Below, piece by piece: positions 1 through 7,644 of a stretch of DNA of 64,000 nucleotides; within the stretch, counting starts at the first letter, position 1, and every line of letters starts with the position of its first letter. The position numbers and the translations under genes are program-made. The notes beneath the pieces are model-generated. The model was not told where the DNA came from. It searched no databases and saw only the letters and a list, made by a program, of their open reading frames with translations. Source of the stretch: an uncultured Hyphomicrobium sp. (GTDB lineage: Bacteria > Pseudomonadota > Alphaproteobacteria > Rhizobiales > Hyphomicrobiaceae); assembly GCA_934555825.1 (NCBI GenBank), contig CAKTFJ010000005.1, forward strand, positions 1 through 64,000, given 5' to 3'.

Positions 1-207
1 ATGACATCGCGCGAACTTACTGAGCTTTGGGCGTCGGATCGTGGTCTAGCGGCAGACGAAGCAACGCTGTCCATCATCCGGAAGCGGATCGGAGCCTGCA
101 TAAAGGGATGCGTGAACCAAAGCTTGATTGAGTGCGTAGGACAGACAACGGACCACGGCCCCAATGGGCCTTATAAGCTCTGGAGACTAAAGAGGGGTGG
201 TCAGTGA
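1..207 (+). CDS. Hypothetical protein, probably C-terminal part of a longer gene
   Basis: An open frame of 68 residues runs from the first base of the window to a TGA at 205-207. The ATG at position 1 has no visible upstream region, so the real start may lie outside. The sequence is predicted mostly helical and ends in a basic, aromatic segment (YKLWRLKRGG). It faintly resembles the C-terminal region of rhizobial hypothetical proteins with the pattern REL/REI...GLD...IRKRIGACL...GPYxLWxL. It belongs to the accessory island. No function can be assigned. Confidence 0.45.
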   Translation: MTSRELTELWASDRGLAADEATLSIIRKRIGACIKGCVNQSLIECVGQTTDHGPNGPYKLWRLKRGGQ

Positions 208-223
208 CCGCCCCTCAAAGTGC

Positions 224-415
224 TTAAGCCGTCGGAAAGTCCGAGGGCAACGTTCGCGCTGCCGGGATCTCGGGGAACAGGCGCCCCTTCACCACGTCAG
301 CCACGCGGCCAAAGTTGAGCTGGAAATACGACGCGACCCGCGCGTAGTTGTATCCCAACTTGATGGCCAGCTTGATGACCGGAACCATGTCCGGCGTCAG
401 CTTGCGATCACGCAT
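224..415 (-). CDS. Small HTH-like hypothetical protein (63 aa)
   Basis: The start codon is preceded by a very strong Shine-Dalgarno sequence (AAAAGGAGGC, six bases before ATG), which is the main reason to believe it. Residues 5-45 (TPDMVPVIKLAIKLGYNYAR then VASYFQLNFGRVADVV) look like a short helix-turn-helix of the type that scans and pauses in small homeodomain-like proteins. The tail is Pro/Ala-rich. It is downstream of, and overlaps by one base (TAATG), another small frame at 415-624, so the two may be co-translated. The function is unknown; a small DNA-binding protein of the island is a reasonable guess. Confidence 0.55.
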   Translation of the reverse strand: MRDRKLTPDMVPVIKLAIKLGYNYARVASYFQLNFGRVADVVKGRLFPEIPAARTLPSDFPTA

Positions 416-624
416 TAGTGCCTCCTTTTAGGCAAAAGAAGCCCTTGAAGCGGAGGCCGAAAAATGAGATTCTGCACCTGTAGATGGGCTGCAAGAATTA
501 CATCTTCAGTCTGACCGCCCAGCGGGTCGGGCATATCCGCTGACACCACAGGCCACACTGCAATCGGGTACCAGCCGTTTGCTTTGTGGCCTTTTGCGTT
601 ATGGCCGAACAGCGCGGTGCTCAT
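415..624 (-). CDS. Small hypothetical protein (69 aa), uncertain
   Basis: This frame ends in CAC TAA, and its stop overlaps the ATG of the better supported 224-415 gene as TAATG, the arrangement of a coupled pair. No good ribosome binding site precedes its own ATG, and no family is recognised. It could be a real short island gene or simply the open leader through which the downstream gene is coupled. Confidence 0.3.
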   Translation of the reverse strand: MSTALFGHNAKGHKANGWYPIAVWPVVSADMPDPLGGQTEDVILAAHLQVQNLIFRPPLQGLLLPKRRH

Positions 625-827
625 GCGATGCTGTTCGGCTATCTACGTATCAGCATGGTTCAATCCTCTATCGCAATGCGCGCGTGACTCACGCGCGAAC
701 ATTTAGGGCACAACGTCCTGCTATCGTCAAGCGGGGACCGACATCTTTCCGCCCCCCTTTCTATTTTTCATTTGGCAGCATATATTCTGCGGCGGCGGTA
801 TATTTGATCGGAACAGGAGCACCCCTC

Positions 828-1628
828 ATGACGACGCGGATGCGGAGCCCAAGCTACCCCAGCACAAGCCTGCAAGATGCCATTGAATTAATTAGGAAAT
901 TGCATCAAGTCGAGAGGTCGAACCCAATTGATCGGGATGTGGCCGCAAAGGCGCTAGGCTACGTCGGAATTACTGGGCGCTCGGCAACTGTGCTGTCGAA
1001 CTTAATTCAGTATGGCCTTCTGGAAAAAACTGGAAAGAACGAGGTTCGCGTAACGAGGCGAGCGGTGGAGATCCTTCACCCAGATTCGCCGCAATCGAAG
1101 GCGGATGCAATTAGGGATGCAGCCAGAGAGCCTGAGTTATATCAGAAGGTTATGGAGAGATTTGCAGACGGGCTGCCATCTGCAAACGCTCTGCATTCCT
1201 ATTTTATCAAGGAGGGGTTTACCGATTCCGCTATTCCAGCGGCTATCCGAGCCTTTCAGGAGACCGCCTCCTTCGTAGAGAATGCGATTGAAAACGATAG
1301 TCATTCACATGGGGGTCAAGAGCAGGCTTTATTGGCGCCAAATCAACTGGTTGAGGCGGCTGACAAAATGCAAAGAGGTAGCCAAGCCAAAGGTGGTGGC
1401 GCCGGCGTCCCACCGGAGCTCCCATCTCCGAGTGCCAAGAAGATGCCTGACTACAGATTTTTCGATGATGAAATCTGGCTGAGTGGCGTAGTTACGAATA
1501 GGCAGCAGGCTAAGAAGGTCGTCGAATTTATCAATGCGGTGATGCCACTCCTTAAGAGCGAAGATGACGATCCTGTTTCACCGGCGGATGCCCCTGGCAC
1601 GTTGCCAATATCCGGACCAAAGGGGTGA
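828..1628 (+). CDS. Winged-helix-like hypothetical protein (266 aa)
   Basis: The ATG at 828 is chosen because CAGGAG lies ten bases upstream. The frame is open further upstream, but that part is out of character. Residues 10-75 (leucine-rich, with VAAKALGY and LSNLIQYGLLEK) look like a DNA-binding winged helix, followed by helices and a polar linker around 150-200. A compact C-terminal segment (MPDYRFFDDEIW then VVEFINAVMPLL) follows. The last 50 bases overlap the 3' end of the transposase gene on the other strand, and the final residues are Pro/Gly-rich. The original C-terminus may therefore have been replaced when the transposon arrived. Similar proteins occur as hypothetical proteins in Rhizobiales; the function is not known. 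Confidence 0.6.
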   Translation: MTTRMRSPSYPSTSLQDAIELIRKLHQVERSNPIDRDVAAKALGYVGITGRSATVLSNLIQYGLLEKTGKNEVRVTRRAVEILHPDSPQSKADAIRDAAREPELYQKVMERFADGLPSANALHSYFIKEGFTDSAIPAAIRAFQETASFVENAIENDSHSHGGQEQALLAPNQLVEAADKMQRGSQAKGGGAGVPPELPSPSAKKMPDYRFFDDEIWLSGVVTNRQQAKKVVEFINAVMPLLKSEDDDPVSPADAPGTLPISGPKG

Positions 1629-2549
1629 TTTTGATGCAGTTGAAACAGCGCTCACCAGCATCGCGAACTGATTTCCGTTACTGACGCGGCGCGCGTCTTC
1701 GCGCCAAGCAAGTTCTGTCGCATATGCGGACAGATATTTGCCTGCGATGTGGTGGTGGATGCCGGTCTCGGCACGCCTCATGCGGCTGAAAAAGCTTTCC
1801 GCCTGATTTGTGCAAGCGCCATCGTGCGAGTACGCGATCTGGTGGTTGATGCGCTTTATCGGGAAGTTTGCGGCGAGTTGGTCCCAATGAGAAGCCTCAT
1901 CGGCGTGCACCGTTGCGCCAGGGGCGATAGCCTCACGTGCGATGACAACACCATCGGCTTCGCGTGCGACAACGCTGGTGACAGTGCGTCCGCCGCGCTC
2001 GCGCGCAACGACAACTGACTGCCGCTTGCCCGACTGATTGGCCTTCTTACGAAGGTCTTTCCGGTCCTCCGCACGGTTCGCGGGCTTCACGTATCCGCCG
2101 AAGTAAGCGCCGTCGATTTCAACATTGCCTTGAAGCGCGCCCTCGTTGCGTGCGAGCGCTAGGGACTCGCGGAGCTTGTGCAGCAGCACGAAGCAGCTTT
2201 TGTAATCGCATCCGAGATCGCGCGAGAGCTGGAGAGCCGAGTATCCTTTTGCGCCGTTCGTGAAGATCGCAATTGCGCCAAGGATGTCACGAAGCGTCAG
2301 CTTGCGGCTGTGAAAGATCGTTCCGGACGTCAGGCTGAATTGCTTCGCGCACGCTTTGCACTTCCAAACCTTGCGAGCGGCAAGGTGGTAGTGATCCGCA
2401 CCCGAGCAGCGGGGACAAACCGGAGCGCCGTCCGTGGTTGCCCAGCGGATCGAACGAAAAGCGGTCTCGGCTTGGCGGTCGGTCATGCGAAGGACCTTCG
2501 TCAGCGAGAGTGTCTTTGCGGCGGGGGACAGAAGGAAGTGTTGAGCCAT
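1578..2549 (-). CDS. IS1595-family (ISXO2-like) transposase
   Basis: A 323-residue transposase. Residues 45-67 form an N-terminal zinc ribbon (CPRC and CKAC). Residues 145-290 are the ISXO2-like DDE domain, with D146 (VEIDGAYFGG), D217 (HADEAS) and the N248/E251 region (TNQAESFFSRMRR). The C-terminus contains GYWQR, which I recall as usual for this family, so the gene appears complete. The start is ATG at 2549 with AAGGTGATT just upstream; a longer in-frame start at 2603 would run through the palindromic regulatory region. Transcription is divergent from the DUF6471 gene. The ribosome binding site lies inside a TCACC-N6-GGTGA palindrome, so expression may be repressed by a protein or by RNA pairing. 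Confidence 0.92.
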   Translation of the reverse strand: MAQHFLLSPAAKTLSLTKVLRMTDRQAETAFRSIRWATTDGAPVCPRCSGADHYHLAARKVWKCKACAKQFSLTSGTIFHSRKLTLRDILGAIAIFTNGAKGYSALQLSRDLGCDYKSCFVLLHKLRESLALARNEGALQGNVEIDGAYFGGYVKPANRAEDRKDLRKKANQSGKRQSVVVARERGGRTVTSVVAREADGVVIAREAIAPGATVHADEASHWDQLAANFPIKRINHQIAYSHDGACTNQAESFFSRMRRAETGIHHHIAGKYLSAYATELAWREDARRVSNGNQFAMLVSAVSTASKSPLWSGYWQRARGIRR

Positions 2550-2552
2550 TTG

Positions 2553-2572
2553 AATCACCTTATATGGTGATT
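2553..2572. promoter_or_regulatory. Palindrome AATCACC-N6-GGTGATT, transposase side
   Basis: A perfect 7-bp inverted repeat with a 6-bp spacer (TTATAT). Its left arm, read on the minus strand, is GGTGATT, which forms part of the transposase ribosome binding site four bases before the ATG. It is a candidate operator or translation-controlling hairpin. Confidence 0.55.
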
Positions 2573-2610
2573 TCAATATGAAGGTGGACCAGCCCTCCGT
2601 CAAGTGCTAA

Positions 2611-2630
2611 AATCACCAAAAGAGGTGATT
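2611..2630. promoter_or_regulatory. Palindrome AATCACC-N6-GGTGATT, DUF6471 side
   Basis: This has the same 7-bp arms and the same 6-bp spacing as the palindrome at 2553, with spacer AAAAGA. The right arm overlaps the ribosome binding site of the DUF6471 gene (ATG at 2634). The matched pair fits autoregulation by a small repressor, for which the DUF6471 protein is the obvious candidate. Confidence 0.55.
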
Positions 2631-2633
2631 TTT

Positions 2634-2921
2634 ATGCCAAGCACGATTCTGACAAAGAAAAGCGCGCCTCCGAAGCCGGAAGCGCGCAAGGCGCTGCCCA
2701 TAAATGCGGAATACGAGGAGAAGGCGAAGGCGCTTCTTCGATACGCTATGGCTCAAAAAGGTGTGGGGATTGAAGAGTTGGCAGACCGCCTAAACGGCAT
2801 GGGCGTGGAGATAAGCGCTGGCGGACTGGCGAACAAAATAAGCCGAGGCGGGTTCAGCAGCTCCTTCCTGCTTCAGTGCATGGAAGCGCTCGAAATCAAT
2901 CTTGCAGCATTGCCGCGCTGA
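2634..2921 (+). CDS. DUF6471 domain protein, probable small HTH regulator (95 aa)
   Basis: After a basic Pro/Ala N-terminus, residues 30-90 match the DUF6471 pattern: an AKALLRYAM helix, GVGIEELADRLNGMGVEIS, then NKISRGGFSSSFLLQCMEAL. The fold resembles an XRE-like helix-turn-helix. The start at 2634 follows GAGGTGATTTTT; an in-frame ATG at 2604 would read through the palindrome. It is divergent from the transposase gene and shares its regulatory region. By family and context it may be a passenger regulator of the IS1595-type element. The target and role are inferred, not shown. Confidence 0.75.
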   Translation: MPSTILTKKSAPPKPEARKALPINAEYEEKAKALLRYAMAQKGVGIEELADRLNGMGVEISAGGLANKISRGGFSSSFLLQCMEALEINLAALPR

Positions 2922-3137
2922 TAAAGTCGTTGGGGGTCGAAACGCTGCGTGGGCTTTAAGTGACCGGAAAACATCAGCGTTCCAGCTACTGTTAACTATT
3001 TCAGAACAAAATAAGAACATTCATTGACGCGAATCGGTGGATGCCCTATATGTCAATAGCGACCTGCTTCCTGCTGACAAGAGTCCCTGGGCTCTTCGTT
3101 GCCTAAACAGCCGATAGGTGGGATAGCGGCTCGCGAC
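2922..3137. other. Intergenic stretch, no gene seen
   Basis: About 216 bases, AT-richer than the core chromosome, between the DUF6471 gene and the end of the DUF3800 gene. I see no convincing frame, terminator or repeat. The outer end of the IS1595-type element may lie in here. Confidence 0.4.
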
Positions 3138-3797
3138 TTAATAATGATGTTTCGTTCCATGGCCCCAGAGGTCGTAAATATAGCTGATGCGGTTTTCAAT
3201 TAGCTTGAACGAACGATCGTATCCCCCCTCCCATTTTCTCTGAATAGCCCAACTGCAATAGTCTGCTAGTTGTAAGCACGGGTCCGTCGCGGCTGGGCAA
3301 AAATCCGTCACCCACTGATTCCTAGGGATTTTTATAGTCTGGCGAACGACATCATTCACGGCGCTGGTGAATGCCCTTTGCCCCTTTTTAGTTCCGATAG
3401 ATGCGGCAACGATGTGCAATTCATCGTTGGGTTTCAAATGCTTAGCTAGGCCATGCTGGAAGTGATAGAACCAGCCGTACTGGTAGAACCTCTCCTTGGA
3501 AACTGTTACCTGGGGCTGCGCCTTTGACTTTTCCATGATTGTCGCTTGCACTTTGAAGTCATGCGAAAGGATCGTTTTGAACACCTCGTCTCGGACGACT
3601 TGAGCGTCTTGAGCTGCATGAAAGTACTCGCCTAGCGAATATTTATCCCAAGCCAACCGGCGTCGCAGTTCCAAGAGGGCGTTGGCCACTTCACACTTTT
3701 CAATCGTGACGGTGCAAAGGATAAAATACTTGCTGGCGCCGTTACCGCGTTTGAAAGTCAGGCATCCTGACTCGTCGGCAAAAACATACTTGCGCAC
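3138..3797 (-). CDS. DUF3800 domain protein (219 aa)
   Basis: Family motifs are present in order: an N-terminal ADESG at residues 7-11, a central FHAAQD near residue 60, and a C-terminal DPCLQLADYCSWAIQRKWE around residues 172-190. DUF3800 proteins have an RNase H-like fold with conserved acidic residues. They are common on mobile and genomic-island DNA, sometimes near defence genes, and their biochemical role is not settled. Codon use is less GC-rich than in the core genes, in keeping with island cargo. The gene stands alone between intergenic stretches. The start at 3797 is the first ATG before the conserved motif. Confidence 0.8.
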   Translation of the reverse strand: MRKYVFADESGCLTFKRGNGASKYFILCTVTIEKCEVANALLELRRRLAWDKYSLGEYFHAAQDAQVVRDEVFKTILSHDFKVQATIMEKSKAQPQVTVSKERFYQYGWFYHFQHGLAKHLKPNDELHIVAASIGTKKGQRAFTSAVNDVVRQTIKIPRNQWVTDFCPAATDPCLQLADYCSWAIQRKWEGGYDRSFKLIENRISYIYDLWGHGTKHHY

Positions 3798-3892
3798 GTT
3801 GTTCCCTCACAAATTATCTGTTGAGAGATTGACCGCAAACTGCGCACGGATCAAATTCTAGTCTCGGCTCGGCGTCATTAATCAATAGAAGA

Positions 3893-3908
3893 TCACCATA
3901 TTTGGTGA
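3893..3908. promoter_or_regulatory. Third TCACC-N6-GGTGA palindrome, at the island/comM junction
   Basis: TCACC, ATATTT, GGTGA. Against the reverse complement of the palindrome at 2553 it matches at 14 of 16 positions. It lies only 20 bases inside the island edge and ends the truncated comM frame. It may be a binding site for the same regulator or transposition protein, or a remnant of the same element. Confidence 0.45.
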
Positions 3909-4852
3909 GTTTGCCCCATAATACCGTGGAACTCGGGTAACTCGTCGAGGAACAATACGCCGAGGTGGGCGAGGCTTGCTTCGCCAGGGCGCGGGCGCGT
4001 GCCGCCGCCGACGAGGGCCGCCATGCTCGCCGAATGATGCGGGGCGCGGAAGGGCCGTTCCGTGCAGAGCTTTCCGCCCATCAACTCGCCTGCGAGGCTG
4101 TGCACCATCGAGACGTCGAGCATTTCTTCGGATGCGAGCGGTGGCAGGATCGACGGCAGGCGCTGGGCAAGCATGGATTTGCCGGAGCCCGCGGGTCCGA
4201 TCATCAGGAGATTGTGTCCGCCGGCCGCCGCGACCTCGAGCGCGCGCTTAGCGCTTTCCTGGCCGCGCACGTCGCGCAGATCGGGAAGCACAGCGCCTTC
4301 GTCGTTTCGAGTGAGCGCCGGCTTCGGCCGCGAGAGCGCTTGCAGTCCCTTGAAGTGATTGACGAGGGAAAGGAGGTGCGGGGCGGCAAGGATATCCGCG
4401 TCGTCGCCCGCCCAAGCCGCTTCGGGGCCGCAGGCTTCGGGACAGATGAGGCCTTTGTCGATGGTGTTGGCGCCGATGGCGGCCGGCAGTGCACCCGGAA
4501 CGGGGCGTATGGCGCCGTCGAGAGCGAGCTCGCCGATGGCCGCGTAGCGTTCGATTGCATCCGGTGCGATGGCTTCCATGGCGACCATAAGCGCGAGCGC
4601 GATGGGAAGATCGAAGTGGCTGCCCTCTTTCGGAAGATCGGCGGGTGCGAGATTGATCGTCACGTGCTTGTAGGGCAGCCCGAGGCCGACCGCGTGCAGC
4701 GCATTGCGGATGCGCTCGCGGCTTTCGGCCACCGCCTTGTCCGGCAGGCCGACGATCATGAATGCTTGGGCGCCCGGCGTGATGCGAACTTGCACCTCCA
4801 CGGCGCGTGCTTCCACGCCCACGAACGCCATGGTGGCAATGGTGCCGTACAT
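3893..4852 (-). pseudogene. comM: ComM/YifB Mg-chelatase-like AAA ATPase, 5' part only (disrupted)
   Basis: ComM is a hexameric AAA+ helicase that promotes branch migration during natural transformation; intact proteins are about 500 residues. Here 319 residues can be read from ATG 4852. The N-terminal Lon-protease-like domain (residues 1-170) is followed by the Mg-chelatase AAA domain, with Walker A GPAGSGKS and Walker B VLFLDELPEF. Right after Walker B (residue 308, base 3929) the sequence becomes unrelated, and a stop follows after 11 codons. Sensor motifs and the C-terminal domain are lost, so the ATPase should be inactive. The remainder is expected on the far side of the island. The start at 4852 (MYGTIATMAF) matches the family N-terminus. 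Confidence 0.9.
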
Positions 4853-5050
4853 TCGGCGGGTCCCCGTTTCTCCGTCCAGGGAGCGTATGCGCGCGGAGGG
4901 TCTCCCGCAACCGCCGGCAGGGCGCCAGGCGCTCGCCGTACAAAATATATTGCGGCGGCGAGGGATCATTTCGCGCTGTCAGACGTTGTCGCTGCTTCTT
5001 CGCGTGTTTTGCGACAACCCTGTGTCTCGTATCGCTGACGGAGCAGACGC

Positions 5051-5605
5051 ATGGGATCGGATGCCCCCCGCGCCGACACCATTGCCAGCCATTTCGGATG
5101 GTTCCCGTTGTTCGCAGTTGCGATCTTTTTTGCGGCCGCGGCGAGCGACGGGGCCGAAGAGCGCGAGCATAAGTCCGTGGCGTTTCTCGCCGTGGATTAC
5201 AATGGCGGCAACGCGGCCTACGCGCCAGCGAGTGCGGCCGAGCAGGCGCGTATCGCTGCAATTCAAGCGCAATTTCAGGATCGGCTGGCCGAAACCGGCC
5301 GCTTTACGTTCGTGGCCGTTCCGCCTGCAGTGCGGGCGCGGATCGACAAAGATCAGGCGATCGGCGAATGCGGCGGTTGCGAAATCACCTATGGGAGGGA
5401 GCTTGGTGGCGACGTCGTCGCGTGGATCAACGTACAGAAGGTGTCGAGCGTTATCCTCAATGTGAATGTCTACGTGGCGGACGTGGATACGCAGAGGATC
5501 AAGTTCGTGCGGAGCGTGGACATCCGGAGTGATGACGACGACGAGAGCTGGTCCAGAAGCCTCGATTATCTCATAAAGCACCATCTCCTTGAGACGCCGA
5601 TCTAG
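5051..5605 (+). CDS. Exported DUF3280/DUF2380-type protein
   Basis: 184 residues with an N-terminal hydrophobic segment (residues 17-34, rich in A and F) acting as a signal peptide or anchor. The mature part has AEQARIAAIQAQF, then GGCEITYGRELGGDVVAWINVQKVSS and a C-terminal DDDDESWSRSLDYL. These segments resemble the alphaproteobacterial DUF3280/DUF2380 proteins often seen near periplasmic metabolism genes. The biochemical role is unknown. It is transcribed divergently from comM and followed by another exported small protein. Confidence 0.75.
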   Translation: MGSDAPRADTIASHFGWFPLFAVAIFFAAAASDGAEEREHKSVAFLAVDYNGGNAAYAPASAAEQARIAAIQAQFQDRLAETGRFTFVAVPPAVRARIDKDQAIGECGGCEITYGRELGGDVVAWINVQKVSSVILNVNVYVADVDTQRIKFVRSVDIRSDDDDESWSRSLDYLIKHHLLETPI

Positions 5606-5662
5606 GTGGGCGAAGCGCGATCCATCGAATAGGCTGCTCCTCCGACTTCATGAGGACATGTC

Positions 5663-6097
5663 ATGCTCGTTCCGCTGCTCCGCAAATTCCTGCCCATCTC
5701 TGTTGCGGTATGTTCCGCCGTTTCGATGCCGGTGCTGTTCGTCAATGGAGCTTTAGCGGACGAGGCTATTCCAAATCTGGTCGGAACGTGGGTTGGAGAA
5801 AACCGGACGATTTCCGACAAGAAAGGTTTCAGCGACTGGGGTACCAAGACGGTGGAGATCACCGAGCAACGGGACCGCCGCTTCAAAGGCCATTTCACGT
5901 ATGCCGATGGAACGAAGCATTTCTTCGGCATCATCTACCCGGACAATGAGACGTTCACGTGGGTGGCATCCGACAGCAAGGGCTACAACCACGGGCGTGT
6001 GCTCGGGCCGGATCGGATCAGCGCCTGCTACATCGAATCCGGTGAGGAAGCGACGGCGGGCTGTGCGGACATGAAGCGCAAAGCAAGCGGGGAGTGA
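5663..6097 (+). CDS. Exported hypothetical protein (144 aa)
   Basis: A clear Sec signal peptide occupies residues 1-32 (basic RK, hydrophobic core, ALA-DE cleavage). The remainder is predicted to be a small beta-rich domain starting NLVGTWVGENR and containing a FKGHFTYADGTKHFFGIIY stretch. It looks like a lipocalin-like or avidin-like barrel, although no named family is recognised. It is probably co-transcribed with the preceding DUF3280-type gene 57 bases upstream and converges on gshB. Confidence 0.7.
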   Translation: MLVPLLRKFLPISVAVCSAVSMPVLFVNGALADEAIPNLVGTWVGENRTISDKKGFSDWGTKTVEITEQRDRRFKGHFTYADGTKHFFGIIYPDNETFTWVASDSKGYNHGRVLGPDRISACYIESGEEATAGCADMKRKASGE

Positions 6098-6119
6098 CGT
6101 CGATACCGGTCGCGCTATT

Positions 6120-7073
6120 TTAGTGCGTTTTCTGGGCGACCTTGGTTTCGATGGCGTCCCAGATGAGCGCGGCGATGTCGGCGCCGCCGAATTCCTTTAC
6201 CTGTCGGATACCTGTGGGAGATGTGACGTTGATTTCGGTGAGATAGCCGCCGATGACGTCGATGCCAGTGAAGATCAGGCCGCGGGCTTTGAGCTCCGGG
6301 GATAGGCGCGCGCAGATCTCGCGTTCGCGCTCGGTGAGATCGGTCCGGTGCGCCGTGCCGCCGACGTGAAGATTGGAACGCGTTTCGCCCGCTGGCGGGA
6401 CGCGGTTGATCGCGCCGGCCACCTCGCCGTCGACGAGGATGATGCGTTTGTCGCCGCCGCGCACTTCGGGCCGGTATTCCTGCACCATGAACGGTTCGCG
6501 GAATACGGTCTGGAACAGCTCAACTAAGGAGCCCAGGTTCGTATCGTCGGGGGCGACGCGAAACACGCTCGCGCCCCCGTTGCCGTAAAGCGGCTTCAGG
6601 ATGATGTCCTTGTGCGCACGCCGGAAGGCCAGCACGTCGTCGAGGGATCGGGTGACGAGCGTTGCCGGCATCAGGTCAAGGAAATCGAGGACGAAGATTT
6701 TCTCGGGTGCGTTGCGCACGTGCGCGGGATCGTTGACGACGAGCGTCTTCGGATGGATGCGCTCCAGGAGGTGCGTCGTCGTGATGTAGGCCATGTCGAA
6801 GGGTGGATCCTGGCGCAGCAGCACCACGTCCCACTCCGCAAGGTTCTCGCGGCTGTTCCTTCCTAGGCGATAGTGGTCGCCGATCTTGTCCACGACGCTC
6901 AACGCGTGCCCGGTGGCCATCAGATCGCGGCCGTCGAGCGCAAGGTTCTGCGGCGTGTAGTAGAAGATCTCGTGGCCGCGGCGCTCGGCTTCGAGAAGGA
7001 TCGCGAAGGTGCTGTCGCCGCGGATGTCGATCCGCTCGATCGGGTCCATCTGGCAGGCTACGCGAAGGGGCAT
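6120..7073 (-). CDS. gshB: Glutathione synthetase
   Basis: Catalyses ATP-dependent joining of glycine to gamma-glutamylcysteine. The 317-residue length and layout are typical of the proteobacterial enzyme. It starts with [20 protein letters not shown] and contains the [13 protein letters not shown] substrate-domain motif. The ATP-grasp portion includes [16 protein letters not shown] (near residues 155-170) and [14 protein letters not shown] near the C-terminus, where E and N bind magnesium. In alphaproteobacteria gshB commonly lies next to yraN, rsmI and comM. Here it is separated from yraN by several small genes. Confidence 0.97.
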   Translation of the reverse strand: MPLRVACQMDPIERIDIRGDSTFAILLEAERRGHEIFYYTPQNLALDGRDLMATGHALSVVDKIGDHYRLGRNSRENLAEWDVVLLRQDPPFDMAYITTTHLLERIHPKTLVVNDPAHVRNAPEKIFVLDFLDLMPATLVTRSLDDVLAFRRAHKDIILKPLYGNGGASVFRVAPDDTNLGSLVELFQTVFREPFMVQEYRPEVRGGDKRIILVDGEVAGAINRVPPAGETRSNLHVGGTAHRTDLTEREREICARLSPELKARGLIFTGIDVIGGYLTEINVTSPTGIRQVKEFGGADIAALIWDAIETKVAQKTH

Positions 7074-7203
7074 GGGCGGCGCTCACGGGATCAGGGTTCG
7101 GATCGCGCGAAGGCTTAGCACGACATGCTGAGGACTGCGCAACGGCGGATGTTCGCCGATGCGCTTATGGCCTGCCGAGACGCGAGACGCCAGATGTGTG
7201 CAC

Positions 7204-7644
7204 CTACCAGCGCGGTCCGAGATAGGGCGGATAGTAGCGAGCGTCCGCGCAGCCTTCGCCGTCCCAATAGCGGTATTTCCCGCAGGACGCGGGGCGCAGA
7301 GGGCCGCCCCACGGGGGGACCTGCCATCCATACACGGGCGGCCGATAGACCGTCAGCGGCGGCGCCGGGAGCGGTCGGCGATACTCGACAACGGGTGGCG
7401 GCAGGTCCGGCACGCGATAGATGCGGGCCGGTTGCGGCGGGACGTAGTAGACGCCGCCGTCGTCGTAATAATCGTCTTTGAAGCTGCGATGGCGGCGATG
7501 CCGCACGTCGATGAGCGATGCATTGTCTTCCGAAGCGAAGGCGGCTGCCGGAAGAGGCGGCGCGGCGTTTGTGGCGCCTGCAACGCAAAGAATTCCTGCG
7601 CCTGCGAGAAGGCTGCTCAACATCGTACGGGTAATCACACGCAT
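7204..7644 (-). CDS. Exported proline/tyrosine-rich hypothetical protein (146 aa)
   Basis: The start at 7644 is preceded by GGAG seven bases upstream. Residues 1-28 form a Sec signal peptide ending AGATNAA. The mature protein is rich in P, Y and R (many PPQP, YRRPLPAPP-like runs) and ends with a short cysteine pair region (CGKYRYWDGEGCADARYYPP). Such proteins are common in Hyphomicrobiales envelopes and are usually unnamed. A structural or wall-associated role is only a guess. Confidence 0.65.
   Translation of the reverse strand: MRVITRTMLSSLLAGAGILCVAGATNAAPPLPAAAFASEDNASLIDVRHRRHRSFKDDYYDDGGVYYVPPQPARIYRVPDLPPPVVEYRRPLPAPPLTVYRPPVYGWQVPPWGGPLRPASCGKYRYWDGEGCADARYYPPYLGPRW

Larger units (their letters stand above)
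1578..2921. mobile_element. IS1595-type element core: transposase plus divergent DUF6471 gene, ends not resolved
   Basis: The transposase and the small DUF6471 gene share one intergenic region with matching palindromes, and I infer that they move as a unit. Members of the IS1595 family are known to carry passenger genes. I could not find a convincing pair of terminal inverted repeats with an 8-bp target duplication. The coordinates given are only the outer limits of the two genes, and the true element is larger. Confidence 0.5.
1..3928. mobile_element. Right part of an accessory island interrupting comM
   Basis: From the window edge to about 3928 the genes are unrelated to the housekeeping neighbourhood and use visibly more A/T-ending codons. 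They include a transposase, a DUF6471 protein, a DUF3800 protein and unknowns. At 3928/3929 the comM reading frame switches abruptly from family-typical sequence to an unrelated 11-residue tail and a stop, which marks the island edge. The left edge and the rest of comM must lie before position 1. comM is a known insertion site for transposon-type islands (AbaR/Tn6022-like in Acinetobacter), but no tni or tns genes are visible here. The mechanism and the element family are therefore inference. Confidence 0.65.

Noticed and set aside
1624..2617. IS ends defined by GGTGATTTT at 1624 and its inverse at 2609-2617
   Set aside because: The transposase coding frame extends past the left match to a family-typical GYWQR end, and the flanking 8-mers (ACCAAAGG and AAAAGAGG) are not a duplication. 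The right match is explained by the regulatory palindrome.
3830..3930. tRNA gene or attachment core at the island edge
   Set aside because: No cloverleaf or tRNA 3' end can be formed, and the edge falls inside the comM coding sequence.
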